Assembly (NCBI RefSeq): GCF_026410545.1
Contig: NZ_JAPMIT010000004.1
Span: forward strand, 124,001 to 188,000
Direction: 5' to 3'
DNA from: Microbacterium sp. STN6
GTDB taxonomy: Bacteria; Actinomycetota; Actinomycetes; Actinomycetales; Microbacteriaceae
DNA length: 64,000 nucleotides
The number at the start of each line of letters is the position of its first letter. Position 1 is the first letter of the stretch. Below are positions 49,434-57,869 of the stretch, one piece after another. Under the pieces are notes generated by a model. It searched no databases, was not told where the DNA came from, and saw only the letters and a list, made by a program, of their open reading frames with translations. The position numbers and the translations under genes were made by a program.

Positions 49434-49466
49434 AGGAGGGGCCCCGGCTAACGCCGGGCCCCTCCT
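49434..49466 (+). terminator. rpoBC terminator hairpin
   Basis: AGGAGGGGCCCCGGC and GCCGGGCCCCTCCT form a 14-bp stem with one bulged C and the loop TAAC. There is no T-run, common for actinobacterial terminators. The hairpin begins 17 bp after the rpoC stop codon. Confidence 0.8.
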
Positions 49467-49474
49467 GCGCTTGC

Positions 49475-49564
49475 GGGTTGAGGAGGCCGCAAAGCGGCCG
49501 TCTCGAAACCCAACGCCCTCCAAGACCCCGGGTTTCGAGACGCCGCTTCGCGGCTCCTCAACCC
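49475..49564. repeat. Pair of REP-like palindromes in opposite orientation
   Basis: 49475-49511 reads GGGTTGAGGAGGCCGC to CTCGAAACCC and 49530-49564 reads GGGTTTCGAGACGCCGC to CTCCTCAACCC. The two face each other and could pair into one large hairpin. Between this pair and pilB (49565-49714) no gene is seen. Confidence 0.9.
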
Positions 49565-49714
49565 ACCTCACGGCGCACCCCGTTCGTGTGCCCCCATATC
49601 TGGGTCATGCGCCCCATGTCAAGCGCGGGATAACGTGACAAGGCTTGGCAAGCGGTCCAGTTTCTCTGCGGCATCCGACCGTCGCAGTCCGGCTTGTTCG
49701 AGGGGGTGGTAGTT

Positions 49715-51385
49715 GTGGCGTCGATGACGGAGATCCTGATTTTGCACGGCCTGCTGCCCATTGAGCAGCTTGATGCGGCAGAGATGGGCGTGGCAGAAGA
49801 GGAGCAGGTGATCCGCTCCCTCGTTGAGAAGGGCGCGATCACGCCGGTGCAGCTCGCGAGCGCGCGCGCGACCCAGGCCAATCTGCCGTTCGTCGAGCTG
49901 CTCGACTACCCCATCGATCGCACGGCTGTCGCCCTCGTCGCCCCCGGCATCTGTCGCCGGCACGAGGTGCTGCCCATCGGTCTCGAAGACGGCCGCATCG
50001 TGCTCGCCATGGTCGACCCCGGCAACGTCTTCGCAGTCGACGACGTGCGCGCTGCCGCGCGCATGCAGGTCGACCCTGTCGTCGCCGAGCGCAGCGACCT
50101 GCTCGGCGCCATCGACCGCTACCTGCGCGCCGACGACGAGCTCAGCGACCTCACCTCCACGCTCGAGGAGGAGAACGCGCCCACCGAGGCCTCGGCCTTC
50201 GGCGTCGGCGACGGCGGCGATGACGACGCTCCGATCGTGCGCTTCGTGAACCTGCTCGTCTCGCAGGCCATCCAGGATGCGGCGTCCGACATCCACATCG
50301 AGCCTGGCGAGCACGAGGTGCGGGTGCGGTACCGCATCGACGGCGTGCTGCATGAGATGCAGGCTGCGCCGAAGAGCATCCAGAACGGTGTCATCAGCCG
50401 TCTCAAGATCATGAGCGACATCGACATCGCCGAGCGTCGCAAGCCGCAGGACGGTCGCATGTCGGTCAGCCACGGCGGCCGCCAGATCGACCTGCGCGTG
50501 GCCACGCTGCCCACCGTGTGGGGCGAGAAGATCGTGCTGCGAATTCTGGACAACACGAACACGAGCCTCGACGTGCGCGACCTCGCCATGCTCGACCGCA
50601 ACTTCGACGTGTTCCGCACGTCGTACTCCAAGCCGTACGGCATGATCCTCGTCACGGGCCCCACGGGCTCGGGCAAGTCCACCACCCTCTACGCCACCGT
50701 CAACGCCGTCTCGCGCCCCGAGATCAACGTGATCACCGTCGAAGACCCGGTCGAGTACCGCATGGCCGGCATCAACCAGGTGCAGGTCAACCCGAAGGCG
50801 GGCCTCACGTTCGCGAGCGCCCTGCGCTCCATTCTGCGAAGCGACCCCGACGTGGTGCTGCTCGGCGAGATCCGCGACCACGAGACCGCTCAGATCGCCA
50901 TCGAGGCGTCGCTCACCGGCCACCTCGTGCTCTCGACCCTGCACACCAATGACGCGCCGAGCGCCATCACGCGCCTCACCGAGATGAACATCGAGCCGTT
51001 CCTCGTCGGTTCCGCCCTCGACTCGGTCGTCGCCCAGCGCCTGGCGCGCCGGCTCTGCGACCGCTGCAAGCGGCCCTCCGAGTTCGACCCGCAGCGCCTG
51101 CTGCAGCTGAACCTCACGATCGACCCTGGCCACGAGACGCCGGTCATCTACGAGCCCGTCGGATGCCCCAGTTGCTCGAACACCGGCTACCGCGGTCGCC
51201 TCGCGTTGCACGAGGTCATGATCGTGACCGAAGACATCGAGCGCCTGGCCGTGGCGCGCGCCTCGAGCGCCGAGATCGGCCGCCTCGCCCGTGCGCAGGG
51301 CATGCTGACGCTGCGCGAAGACGGCTGGGCCAAGGTGCAGCTCGGAATGACGTCGATCGACGAGATCATGCGGGTCGTGGCGTGA
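49715..51385 (+). CDS. pilB: Type IV pilus extension ATPase (PilB/GspE family)
   Basis: About 556 residues. An N-terminal GspE-N domain (residues 5-140) precedes the ATPase core with Walker A TGPTGSGKST near residue 315, the Asp box ITVEDPVEYR, Walker B DPDVVLLGEIRD and the His box STLHTND. A tetra-cysteine zinc site (CDRC, CPSC) near residues 448-490 is typical of PilB. It drives pilus assembly at the inner face of the membrane. GTG 49715 is favoured by AGGGGG upstream; TTG 49694 and ATG 49724 are alternatives. Confidence 0.93.
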   Translation: MASMTEILILHGLLPIEQLDAAEMGVAEEEQVIRSLVEKGAITPVQLASARATQANLPFVELLDYPIDRTAVALVAPGICRRHEVLPIGLEDGRIVLAMVDPGNVFAVDDVRAAARMQVDPVVAERSDLLGAIDRYLRADDELSDLTSTLEEENAPTEASAFGVGDGGDDDAPIVRFVNLLVSQAIQDAASDIHIEPGEHEVRVRYRIDGVLHEMQAAPKSIQNGVISRLKIMSDIDIAERRKPQDGRMSVSHGGRQIDLRVATLPTVWGEKIVLRILDNTNTSLDVRDLAMLDRNFDVFRTSYSKPYGMILVTGPTGSGKSTTLYATVNAVSRPEINVITVEDPVEYRMAGINQVQVNPKAGLTFASALRSILRSDPDVVLLGEIRDHETAQIAIEASLTGHLVLSTLHTNDAPSAITRLTEMNIEPFLVGSALDSVVAQRLARRLCDRCKRPSEFDPQRLLQLNLTIDPGHETPVIYEPVGCPSCSNTGYRGRLALHEVMIVTEDIERLAVARASSAEIGRLARAQGMLTLREDGWAKVQLGMTSIDEIMRVVA

Positions 51386-51449
51386 TGCCCGGCCGTGACG
51401 AGGCGCTATGGAGCGCACAACGCGAGACATTCGAAGAGGGGCTTTAGGC

Positions 51450-53066
51450 ATGGACGATCCCATTTACGAGATCCCGGTGACACCGCCGGCGCAGGGCAGC
51501 CGGCGCTGGAGCCTCGGCGAAGAAGCCGAAGAGGCGGCGCGGCGTTCCCTCGCGACCCCGGCGACGGATGCGGCCCAGCCGCCAGCGTCACCGGTTCACG
51601 CACCGGCCGACGCCCCGTCATACACGCAGCCCACGCAGCTGATGCCGACCGTCGGCGACGACGCCGGCCCGTCCTTCGCCGCGCCGCGTGCCGCCGTGCA
51701 GGCGGCCATGCCGTCGATGCAGGCCCCGGTGCCAGCTGCGGGCCAGCCATCCGTAGCCCAGCAGGCCGCCGCACCGCAGGCGGCCCTCGCCGCGACTCCG
51801 CCCGTGCAGCAGGCCGCCGCGCCAGCCGCGCAGCCGAGCGCGGCTGCACCGCCCGTGCGACCGGCGGCCGCTGCAGCGAGCGCGGGTGCTGAGGAGCGCC
51901 GCGCATCCCGCCAGGCAGCAGACCCCGAGCTGATCGCGGCGCTGCAGGAGGTCGTGTACAGCCGGGCCTCAGACCTGCACGTCACGGCGAACGCGGCGCC
52001 CATGATGCGCGTTGACGGCGGCCTGCGTGCCGTTCCCGGCGGCCAGCCATGGGATCGCGAGCGCGTCGCCAGCGCCCTACGCACTCTCATCTCGCCCGAG
52101 CAGCAGAAGCAGTTCGAGCGCGAGTACGAGCTCGACTTCGCCTACACGGTCTCGGCGAACGCCCGCTTCCGCGTCAACTACTACAAGCAGCGCGACGCGA
52201 TCGGGGCGGCGTTCCGCCTGATTCCCACCGAAATCCGGCAGCTGAAAGAGCTCGGAGTTCCCGAGGGCATCGGCAAGTTCGCCGGCCTGCCCCGCGGTCT
52301 CGTGCTCGTGACCGGCCCCACCGGCTCGGGAAAGTCGACTACACTCGCGGCCCTCATCGACCTGGTGAACAGCACGCGCACCGACCACATCGTCACGGTC
52401 GAGGACCCCATCGAGTTCCTGCACCCGCACAAGAAGTCCATCGTGAACCAGCGCGAGGTCGGCCACGACACGCACAGCTTCGCGGCGGCGCTCAAGCACG
52501 TGCTGCGCCAGGACCCTGATGTCATTCTCATCGGCGAGCTTCGTGACCTCGAGACCATCTCGGTGGCGCTGACGGCAGCTGAGACGGGCCACCTGGTCTT
52601 CGCGACCCTGCACACGCAGGATGCGCCGCAGACCATCGATCGCATGATCGACGTGTTCCCGCCCCACCAGCAGGGGCAGGTGCGCGCGCAGCTCGCCGCC
52701 ACCCTGCAGGGCGTTGTCTGCCAGACCCTCGTCGCCCGTGCCACGGGGGAGGGCCGGGCGGTCGCCACCGAGGTCATGATGACCACGCCGGGCATCGCCA
52801 ACCTCATCCGCGAGGGCAAGACCTACCAGATCGCGTCGGCCATGCAGGCGGGCCGCGAGCTGGGCATGCACACCATGGACCAGCACCTGGCCGAGCTCGT
52901 GAACACCGGCAAGGTCACGCACGCGGCCGCGCTCGAGAAGGTGCACGATCCGGGCGGATTCGACCGCCTGGTCGACCGCGTCGACTCGCCCACCGAGGCC
53001 TCCGCGCGGGCGCTGGCCGTGGGCGGCATCGACTTCGGCGACTCCTTCTCAGGCGGGGTGCACTGA
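51450..53066 (+). CDS. pilT: Type IV pilus retraction ATPase (PilT family) with long Ala/Pro/Gln linker
   Basis: About 538 residues; PilT is usually 340-370. Residues 15-160 are a low-complexity, Ala/Pro/Gln-rich region that accounts for the excess. The core starts at LIAALQEVVYSRASDLHVTA and has Walker A TGPTGSGKST near residue 289, the Asp box VEDPIEF, Walker B DPDVILIGELRD and the His box TLHTQDAPQTIDR. ATG 51450 is preferred over ATG 51408, which would start in the preceding gene's wake without a ribosome site. It powers pilus disassembly and twitching. Overlaps pilC by one base. Confidence 0.92.
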   Translation: MDDPIYEIPVTPPAQGSRRWSLGEEAEEAARRSLATPATDAAQPPASPVHAPADAPSYTQPTQLMPTVGDDAGPSFAAPRAAVQAAMPSMQAPVPAAGQPSVAQQAAAPQAALAATPPVQQAAAPAAQPSAAAPPVRPAAAAASAGAEERRASRQAADPELIAALQEVVYSRASDLHVTANAAPMMRVDGGLRAVPGGQPWDRERVASALRTLISPEQQKQFEREYELDFAYTVSANARFRVNYYKQRDAIGAAFRLIPTEIRQLKELGVPEGIGKFAGLPRGLVLVTGPTGSGKSTTLAALIDLVNSTRTDHIVTVEDPIEFLHPHKKSIVNQREVGHDTHSFAAALKHVLRQDPDVILIGELRDLETISVALTAAETGHLVFATLHTQDAPQTIDRMIDVFPPHQQGQVRAQLAATLQGVVCQTLVARATGEGRAVATEVMMTTPGIANLIREGKTYQIASAMQAGRELGMHTMDQHLAELVNTGKVTHAAALEKVHDPGGFDRLVDRVDSPTEASARALAVGGIDFGDSFSGGVH

Positions 53067-54292
53067 TGGCTGCCACCCTGGCCTTCGCCTACACCGGCCG
53101 CGACGAGAACGGCAAGATCGTCAAGGGCCGCGTCGACGCCGCAAGCGAGGGCGCCGTGACCGCGCGGCTGCGCACCATGAACATCGCGCCCATCGCGATT
53201 TCCGAGGCGCCGGCCGGCACCGGCCTGCATCGCGAGATCAACATCGGCTTCGGCAGCGGCGTCAAGCTCAAGGATCTCGCGGTCATGAGCCGTCAGATGG
53301 CGACCATGCTGGTCTCGGGCCTGTCGCTGCTGCGCACGCTCAATATCCTCGCCGAGCAGACCGAGAACCCGAAGCTCGCCAAGATTCTTGGCGAAGTGCG
53401 CGACGACGTGGAGTCGGGTGTGGCGTTGTCGGATGCGATGCGCAAGCACTCCGGAGTGTTCCCCCCGATCATGGTGAACATGGTGCGGGCCGGCGAGACC
53501 GGCGGCTTCCTCGACCGCTCGCTCGAGTCGCTTGCCGCGAACTTCGAGAAGGATGTCAAGCTGCGCAGCACCATCAAGTCGGCGCTGACCTACCCCGTGC
53601 TCGTTCTCATCATGTCGCTCATCTCGGTCGTGGCGATGCTGATCTTCATCGTGCCGACGTTCGAGAACATGTTCAAGGGCTTCGGCAGCCAGCTGCCTCT
53701 GCCCACCCAGGTTCTCGTCGTCCTCTCGCACTCCATGGTCTGGATCGGCCCGATCCTCGTCGTGGCGATCATTCTGACGGCCGTGTGGTGGAGCAGGAAC
53801 AAGCACGAAGAGTCGGTGCGCAAGGTGATCGACCCCATCAAACTGAAGCTGCCCGTCTTCGGGCCGCTCATGAAGAAGATCGCCATCGGCCGATTCAGCC
53901 GCAACTTCTCCAACATGATCGGCGCCGGCGTGCCCATTCTGCAGGCGCTGCAGATCGTGGGGGAGACCTCGGGCAACTGGGTCGTCGAGAACGCGCTCGA
54001 GAAGGTGCGCGAATCGGTGCGCAAGGGCGAGTCGATCGCCGGCCCGCTCAGCCAGCAGCCCGTCTTTCCCGACATGGTCACGCAGATGGTGGCCGTGGGT
54101 GAGGATTCCGGCTCGCTCGAGACCATGCTCTCGAAGATCGCCGACTTCTACGACCAGGAGGTCGAGGCGGCCGCTGAGCAGCTCACGGCCATGATCGAGC
54201 CGATCATGATCGCGTTCCTCGGCGTGGTGATCGGCGGCATGGTGATCGCCCTCTACATGCCAATCTTCGAGATTTCCACAGCCGTTAAGTAA
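53066..54292 (+). CDS. pilC: Type IV pilus inner-membrane platform protein (PilC/GspF family)
   Basis: The 408-residue protein has two repeated GspF domains (about residues 65-190 and 270-395) with the motif RQMATMLVSGLSLLRTL and its later counterpart RNFSNMIGAGVPILQAL, and three membrane segments. The ending IEPIMIAFLGVVIGGMVIAL is typical. It anchors the pilin-assembly machinery in the membrane and contacts PilB and PilT. It shares one base with the pilT stop and is followed by a terminator hairpin, then the pilin gene. Confidence 0.95.
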   Translation: MAATLAFAYTGRDENGKIVKGRVDAASEGAVTARLRTMNIAPIAISEAPAGTGLHREINIGFGSGVKLKDLAVMSRQMATMLVSGLSLLRTLNILAEQTENPKLAKILGEVRDDVESGVALSDAMRKHSGVFPPIMVNMVRAGETGGFLDRSLESLAANFEKDVKLRSTIKSALTYPVLVLIMSLISVVAMLIFIVPTFENMFKGFGSQLPLPTQVLVVLSHSMVWIGPILVVAIILTAVWWSRNKHEESVRKVIDPIKLKLPVFGPLMKKIAIGRFSRNFSNMIGAGVPILQALQIVGETSGNWVVENALEKVRESVRKGESIAGPLSQQPVFPDMVTQMVAVGEDSGSLETMLSKIADFYDQEVEAAAEQLTAMIEPIMIAFLGVVIGGMVIALYMPIFEISTAVK

Positions 54293-54294
54293 TT

Positions 54295-54327
54295 CGGCTC
54301 CCAAACGGGTGCCGTGTCGCGTTTTTT
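54295..54327 (+). terminator. Hairpin with T-run after pilC
   Basis: CGGCTCCC (54295-54302) and GGGTGCCG (54307-54314) pair with one mismatch around an AAAC loop; six T residues follow at 54322-54327. It separates the pilB-T-C genes from the major pilin gene and starts just after the pilC stop. Confidence 0.65.
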
Positions 54328-54469
54328 GCCCCTGAACTGGGGTAACTTTCGGGCCCAAAACCCCCTATTGGTGGGATTCCGGCCCTGAAGCGCTCTCCCT
54401 ACCATCAATTCAGACGGGTTGAATCACCCGGCGTCCCGACCAACGCATCCAAGGATTGGAACCCTCACC
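54328..54469 (+). promoter_or_regulatory. Structured leader of the major pilin gene
   Basis: The 142-bp stretch contains CCCC/GGGG (54329-54342) and a larger arm pair GGGCC/GGCCC (54351-54385) with an inner CCC/GGG pair, then a pyrimidine-rich run and the ribosome site AAGGATTGG. No known riboswitch consensus was recognised. A promoter for pilA must lie here or just upstream but could not be fixed by eye. Confidence 0.4.
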
Positions 54470-54922
54470 ATGTACTTCAAGACCATGGCCAAGCTCAACG
54501 CTCGGCGCAACGGCCTCCTGGCCGAAGACGAGAAGGGGTTCACGCTCATCGAGCTCCTCGTCGTCATCATCATCATCGGCATTCTCGCCGCCATCGCGAT
54601 CCCCGTCTTCCTCAACCAGCGCACGAGCGCGTGGAAGTCGTCGGTCGAGTCAGACCTGAAGAACGCGGCTGTTGCCGTGGAGACGTATGGAACGGGCAAC
54701 AACGGAAGCTACACAGGCTTCACGGACAACGACACGGTACTTGACTCTCCCGGTGACACCTTGATCAAGGTGTCCGGAGGCAATCACATCAAGGTGCACG
54801 TCGTAGACGCCAACAGCTACACGATCACGGGCTGGAATGACAACATCTCAACCGGTGGTCAGCAGTATCTGAGCGGTAGCGGTGGAATCCAAAAGTGGAG
54901 CGACACGCAGGCGCACAGCTAG
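54470..54922 (+). CDS. pilA: Major type IV pilin (PilA)
   Basis: The 150-residue prepilin has a 23-residue basic leader ending in EKG, then the mature N-terminus FTLIELLVVIIIIGILAAIA with the conserved Glu at mature position 5. PilD is expected to cut after Gly23. The C-terminal domain is small, polar and contains no cysteines, so there is no D-region disulfide as in Gram-negative pilins. ATG 54470 gives a normal leader length. It is flanked by hairpins on both sides, which should make it an independently regulated, highly expressed unit. Confidence 0.95.
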   Translation: MYFKTMAKLNARRNGLLAEDEKGFTLIELLVVIIIIGILAAIAIPVFLNQRTSAWKSSVESDLKNAAVAVETYGTGNNGSYTGFTDNDTVLDSPGDTLIKVSGGNHIKVHVVDANSYTITGWNDNISTGGQQYLSGSGGIQKWSDTQAHS

Positions 54923-54930
54923 AAGTAAAC

Positions 54931-54970
54931 CCTGTGCGAGGCGCCGCGACAGCGGCGCCTCGCACACAGG
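54931..54970 (+). terminator. Strong hairpin after pilA
   Basis: TGTGCGAGGCGCCGC and GCGGCGCCTCGCACA form a 15-bp perfect stem with loop GACA, extended outward by CC/GG pairs. It starts 9 bp after the pilA stop and ends 34 bp before the next pilin-like gene. With no T-run it may be a partial terminator or an mRNA stabiliser that keeps pilin expression above that of the minor pilins. Confidence 0.75.
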
Positions 54971-55004
54971 CATAACGCTCCGATACCCGAAAGGAGATGC
55001 TGCT

Positions 55005-55649
55005 GTGAAGCGAATCGTCCAGCGCCTCAGGGCGCGCGCGGCCGACGCATCCGGCATGTCTCTCATCGAGGTCATCGTCGCCATCAGCCTCATGTCCATC
55101 GTCGCCACGGCGGCGATCGGTCTCAGCATCTCGAGCATGAAATCGGCCGCGAAGCAGCAGCGTCAGGAACTTGCCGTAACGGTGGCCAATCAGGCCATGG
55201 AAGTCGTCAGCGCCCACGCCTCTTCCGTCAACGGGGCCACCGGGGTCAGCGCGCTTTACAACGGCCGGGCTAAAACGCCGGTGCAAACCAACTGGGCGGC
55301 GAACACCGGCGTCGCCGGTACAGGCGCCACCTATGCCGCATGGGATCCAACGGCCACGGCCAGTTCGACTCCCGAGATCCCGATCACAAAGGTCTACCCC
55401 CACAGCGGCACGAACTACACCGCCCACACGCTCATTGGCGTGTGTTACCAGCCCGCGAGCGGTGGCGACTGTACGCGAATCGCGGGACAGGCCATGGCAC
55501 CGAGCGTCGCTCCGGCGGGGCGGACTGCGCTGATCCGGGTCATGGTGGTCGTGCGCTGGAGCGCCGGCTGTGGAGCGGGCGGTTGCTCGTACCAGACCAG
55601 CACCCTCATCGATTCCCACAGCGATCTCGAGTGGAACACGCATGAGTGA
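55005..55649 (+). CDS. Minor pilin-like protein, PilV type
   Basis: The 214-residue protein has a 17-residue leader and the cleavage site ASG|MSLIEVIVAISLM with Glu5 of the mature form, then a single hydrophobic helix. The C-terminal domain contains four cysteines in GVCYQPASGGDCTR and GCGAGGCSY that may form disulfides. GTG 55005 follows AAAGGAG. Minor pilins prime or cap the pilus. Its end overlaps the next gene by eight bases. Confidence 0.85.
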   Translation: MKRIVQRLRARAADASGMSLIEVIVAISLMSIVATAAIGLSISSMKSAAKQQRQELAVTVANQAMEVVSAHASSVNGATGVSALYNGRAKTPVQTNWAANTGVAGTGATYAAWDPTATASSTPEIPITKVYPHSGTNYTAHTLIGVCYQPASGGDCTRIAGQAMAPSVAPAGRTALIRVMVVVRWSAGCGAGGCSYQTSTLIDSHSDLEWNTHE

Positions 55650-56274
55650 CATCGATCGCGACAGGGGGTCCCGCGAGGCCGGCTACACGCTCATCGAACT
55701 CGTCGTGTCGATGGGCATCTTCTCCCTCTTCATCGCTCTGATTCTTGGAACCACCGTGACCATCGCCCAGAACGCCTCCCGCACGAGCCTCATCGCGCAA
55801 TCATCCAACGCGACGCTGGCCGTGTTCGGGTCGCTCGACCGCCAGGCCCGCTACGCCGACTCCGTGAATCCCGCGGGCGTCGGGCCGAGCGGCGCCCGCT
55901 ACATCGAATTCCGCACACCGGGAAACAGCTCGGCGAGCGGCGTGACGACGTGCACGCAGTGGCGCTTCATTCCGGGCACCGGCCATATCGAATCGCGGCA
56001 GTGGAACGACCTTCCCGGCTCCACAGCGAGCCCGTGGTCGACCAAGATGACCGGCGTCATCGACGACGGTGGCACCAACTACCCGTTCTCGCTCATCCCG
56101 GCCAGCCTCACCGGCTCGGCGATGCAGCAACTCAGCATCTCCATCCACGCCGGCAACGTGAAGCTCAACGCTGGTACCAATATGAGCACCACCTTCGTCG
56201 CCCGCAATAGTTCTACCCAGTCGCCAAGCAACACGGGCACCCTGGTATGCGACGCGTTAGGACACCGGCCATGA
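55642..56274 (+). CDS. Minor pilin-like protein, PilW type
   Basis: The 210-residue protein has a 14-residue leader and the cleavage site EAG|YTLIELVVSMGIFSL with Glu5 in place. The hydrophobic helix is followed by a domain with GSLDRQARYADSVNPAG, like PilW/GspJ proteins. It overlaps PilV-like by eight bases and the following gene by four, so the three minor pilins are translated together. Confidence 0.87.
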   Translation: MSDIDRDRGSREAGYTLIELVVSMGIFSLFIALILGTTVTIAQNASRTSLIAQSSNATLAVFGSLDRQARYADSVNPAGVGPSGARYIEFRTPGNSSASGVTTCTQWRFIPGTGHIESRQWNDLPGSTASPWSTKMTGVIDDGGTNYPFSLIPASLTGSAMQQLSISIHAGNVKLNAGTNMSTTFVARNSSTQSPSNTGTLVCDALGHRP

Positions 56275-57869
56275 CCAGACTCGCGCGCCACTGGCGTGAC
56301 TCCCTTCTCAGCCGACTGGCGCCGAACGCCAGCGAGGCCGGCGCCGCGCTCCTCAGCGCCATCTTCTTCATCGTGCTCGTCGCGAGCCTCTCCGTTGTGC
56401 TGCTCGCCGCGATCCTCAGCCAAGCGGCTCCGGCGTTCACTGCGCAGAAGAACACCCGCACCGTGTACTCGGCGCAGGCCGGTCTGCAGGCCGCGCTCGG
56501 CCTCGTTCGCACGGCAGCGGCCGCAGCGGATGCGTCTGGGCAGGTCTATGGAGCTCCGAACAAGCTGCCCTGCTCCGTGAACGGGCGGGTGACAGCTGAA
56601 GACGCAGGTTCCTCCTACGGCGTCACCGTGCAGTACTTCACGAGCGACCCGACGAACATGAGCGCCACCTGGCGCACGGCCAACCAGCTCGCCTGCTCGT
56701 CGGCCCACGGCGTCTCCATCGTGCCGAAGTACGCGTATATCTTCGCGGAGGGCAAGGGATCCGCCGTACCGGGCCACGACGACGACCCCACGTACGGCGA
56801 CCGCGCCCTCTCGGCGATCTACAAGTTCAAGGTCACCAACGTCAACATCGCCGGCGGCATGATCTACAACTCGAACCTTGCCTTCTGCCTTACGGCCGTC
56901 ACGGCGACCGTCGGAGCTTTGGTCAACTTCACCAAGGCAGTCGACTGCCGAAGCTCGGCGCTTCAACTGTGGGTCTACGACACCGACTACGAGATAAAGC
57001 TCGCGAGCACCATGTCCGACACATCGCCCGGCCTGTGCATCACGGGCCCGGCTGTGAACAACCAGCCGTCCCAGAACGCGACGCTTCAGACCTGCCACGC
57101 CTCGACGGATTCCGCTCGCTGGAACCAGCTCTGGAGCTGGACCGGTTCCTACTCCTGGGTCGGTCAGCAGCAGAACATCGCGAGCGGCTTCAGCGGATAC
57201 TGCCTTTCCAGCGGCGCGAGTGACGGCAGCGACCTGAGCGGCCGCTACCTGCAGGTGCGCAAAGAGGGGTGCTACGGCTCGTTCTCGCCGTCAGCCCAAG
57301 TGGGCGCGGGTGCGGCGGGCTACAACACGCATCAGATGGTCAACTACCAGGAGTTCGGCCGCTGCGCCGACGTCACCGGCGAGAACATTGACGCGTCGTA
57401 CATGATCTCGTACCCGTGCAAGCAGGACCCCACAGGGACCGGCACGCAGCTGAAATGGAACCACAAGTGGTACTACACGGAACCGGACCCGGGAGAGACA
57501 AAAACGGGTGACCAGACCATCAGCGTCACCTTGGACAACGGCACGAAGTACTGCCTGACTCCCGTGAACGGAACAGCCAAGGCCTATGTGGTCTTCGACG
57601 CCTGCCATGGCTCCCACGGCAGTGGCAGCCAGAACCAACAGTGGGTTCGTGTCTACAACACGGGTGACTACGCGTCGAGCTACCTCTTCATCGACCACTA
57701 TGGGCGCTGCCTACAAGCCGACTCGGCGGACCTGTTCTCGGGAACAGGCGGAGCGAAGTTCTCGAAGGTCGACGTCGCCGCCTGCAACGGATCGCTGGCC
57801 CAGAAATGGAACGCCCCGCCGACGTACACCGATTCCACCTTCGGCGGATACCGGGAGGTCAGCCCATGA
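56271..57869 (+). CDS. PilX-like minor pilin fused to ricin-type beta-trefoil lectin repeats
   Basis: The 532-residue protein starts with a PilX-like N-terminus: short leader, then EAGAALLSAIFFIVLVASLS, a hydrophobic helix lacking Glu5. Residues about 200-530 contain at least five QxW-type repeats (LQLWVYD, NQLWSW, TQLKW, NQQWVRV, AQKWNAP) with paired cysteines such as GYCLSS, GRCADV, KYCLTP, GRCLQA. These are the hallmarks of ricin-B/CBM13 beta-trefoils that bind sugars. PilX-like subunits sit at the pilus tip in other systems, so this protein is well placed to be a tip lectin. It overlaps PilW-like and pilD by four bases each. Confidence 0.85.
   Translation: MTRLARHWRDSLLSRLAPNASEAGAALLSAIFFIVLVASLSVVLLAAILSQAAPAFTAQKNTRTVYSAQAGLQAALGLVRTAAAAADASGQVYGAPNKLPCSVNGRVTAEDAGSSYGVTVQYFTSDPTNMSATWRTANQLACSSAHGVSIVPKYAYIFAEGKGSAVPGHDDDPTYGDRALSAIYKFKVTNVNIAGGMIYNSNLAFCLTAVTATVGALVNFTKAVDCRSSALQLWVYDTDYEIKLASTMSDTSPGLCITGPAVNNQPSQNATLQTCHASTDSARWNQLWSWTGSYSWVGQQQNIASGFSGYCLSSGASDGSDLSGRYLQVRKEGCYGSFSPSAQVGAGAAGYNTHQMVNYQEFGRCADVTGENIDASYMISYPCKQDPTGTGTQLKWNHKWYYTEPDPGETKTGDQTISVTLDNGTKYCLTPVNGTAKAYVVFDACHGSHGSGSQNQQWVRVYNTGDYASSYLFIDHYGRCLQADSADLFSGTGGAKFSKVDVAACNGSLAQKWNAPPTYTDSTFGGYREVSP

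Noticed and set aside
54328-54469. Cyclic di-GMP riboswitch before the pilin gene
   Set aside because: Attractive by context, but the conserved core and tetraloop-receptor parts of the known classes were not found.
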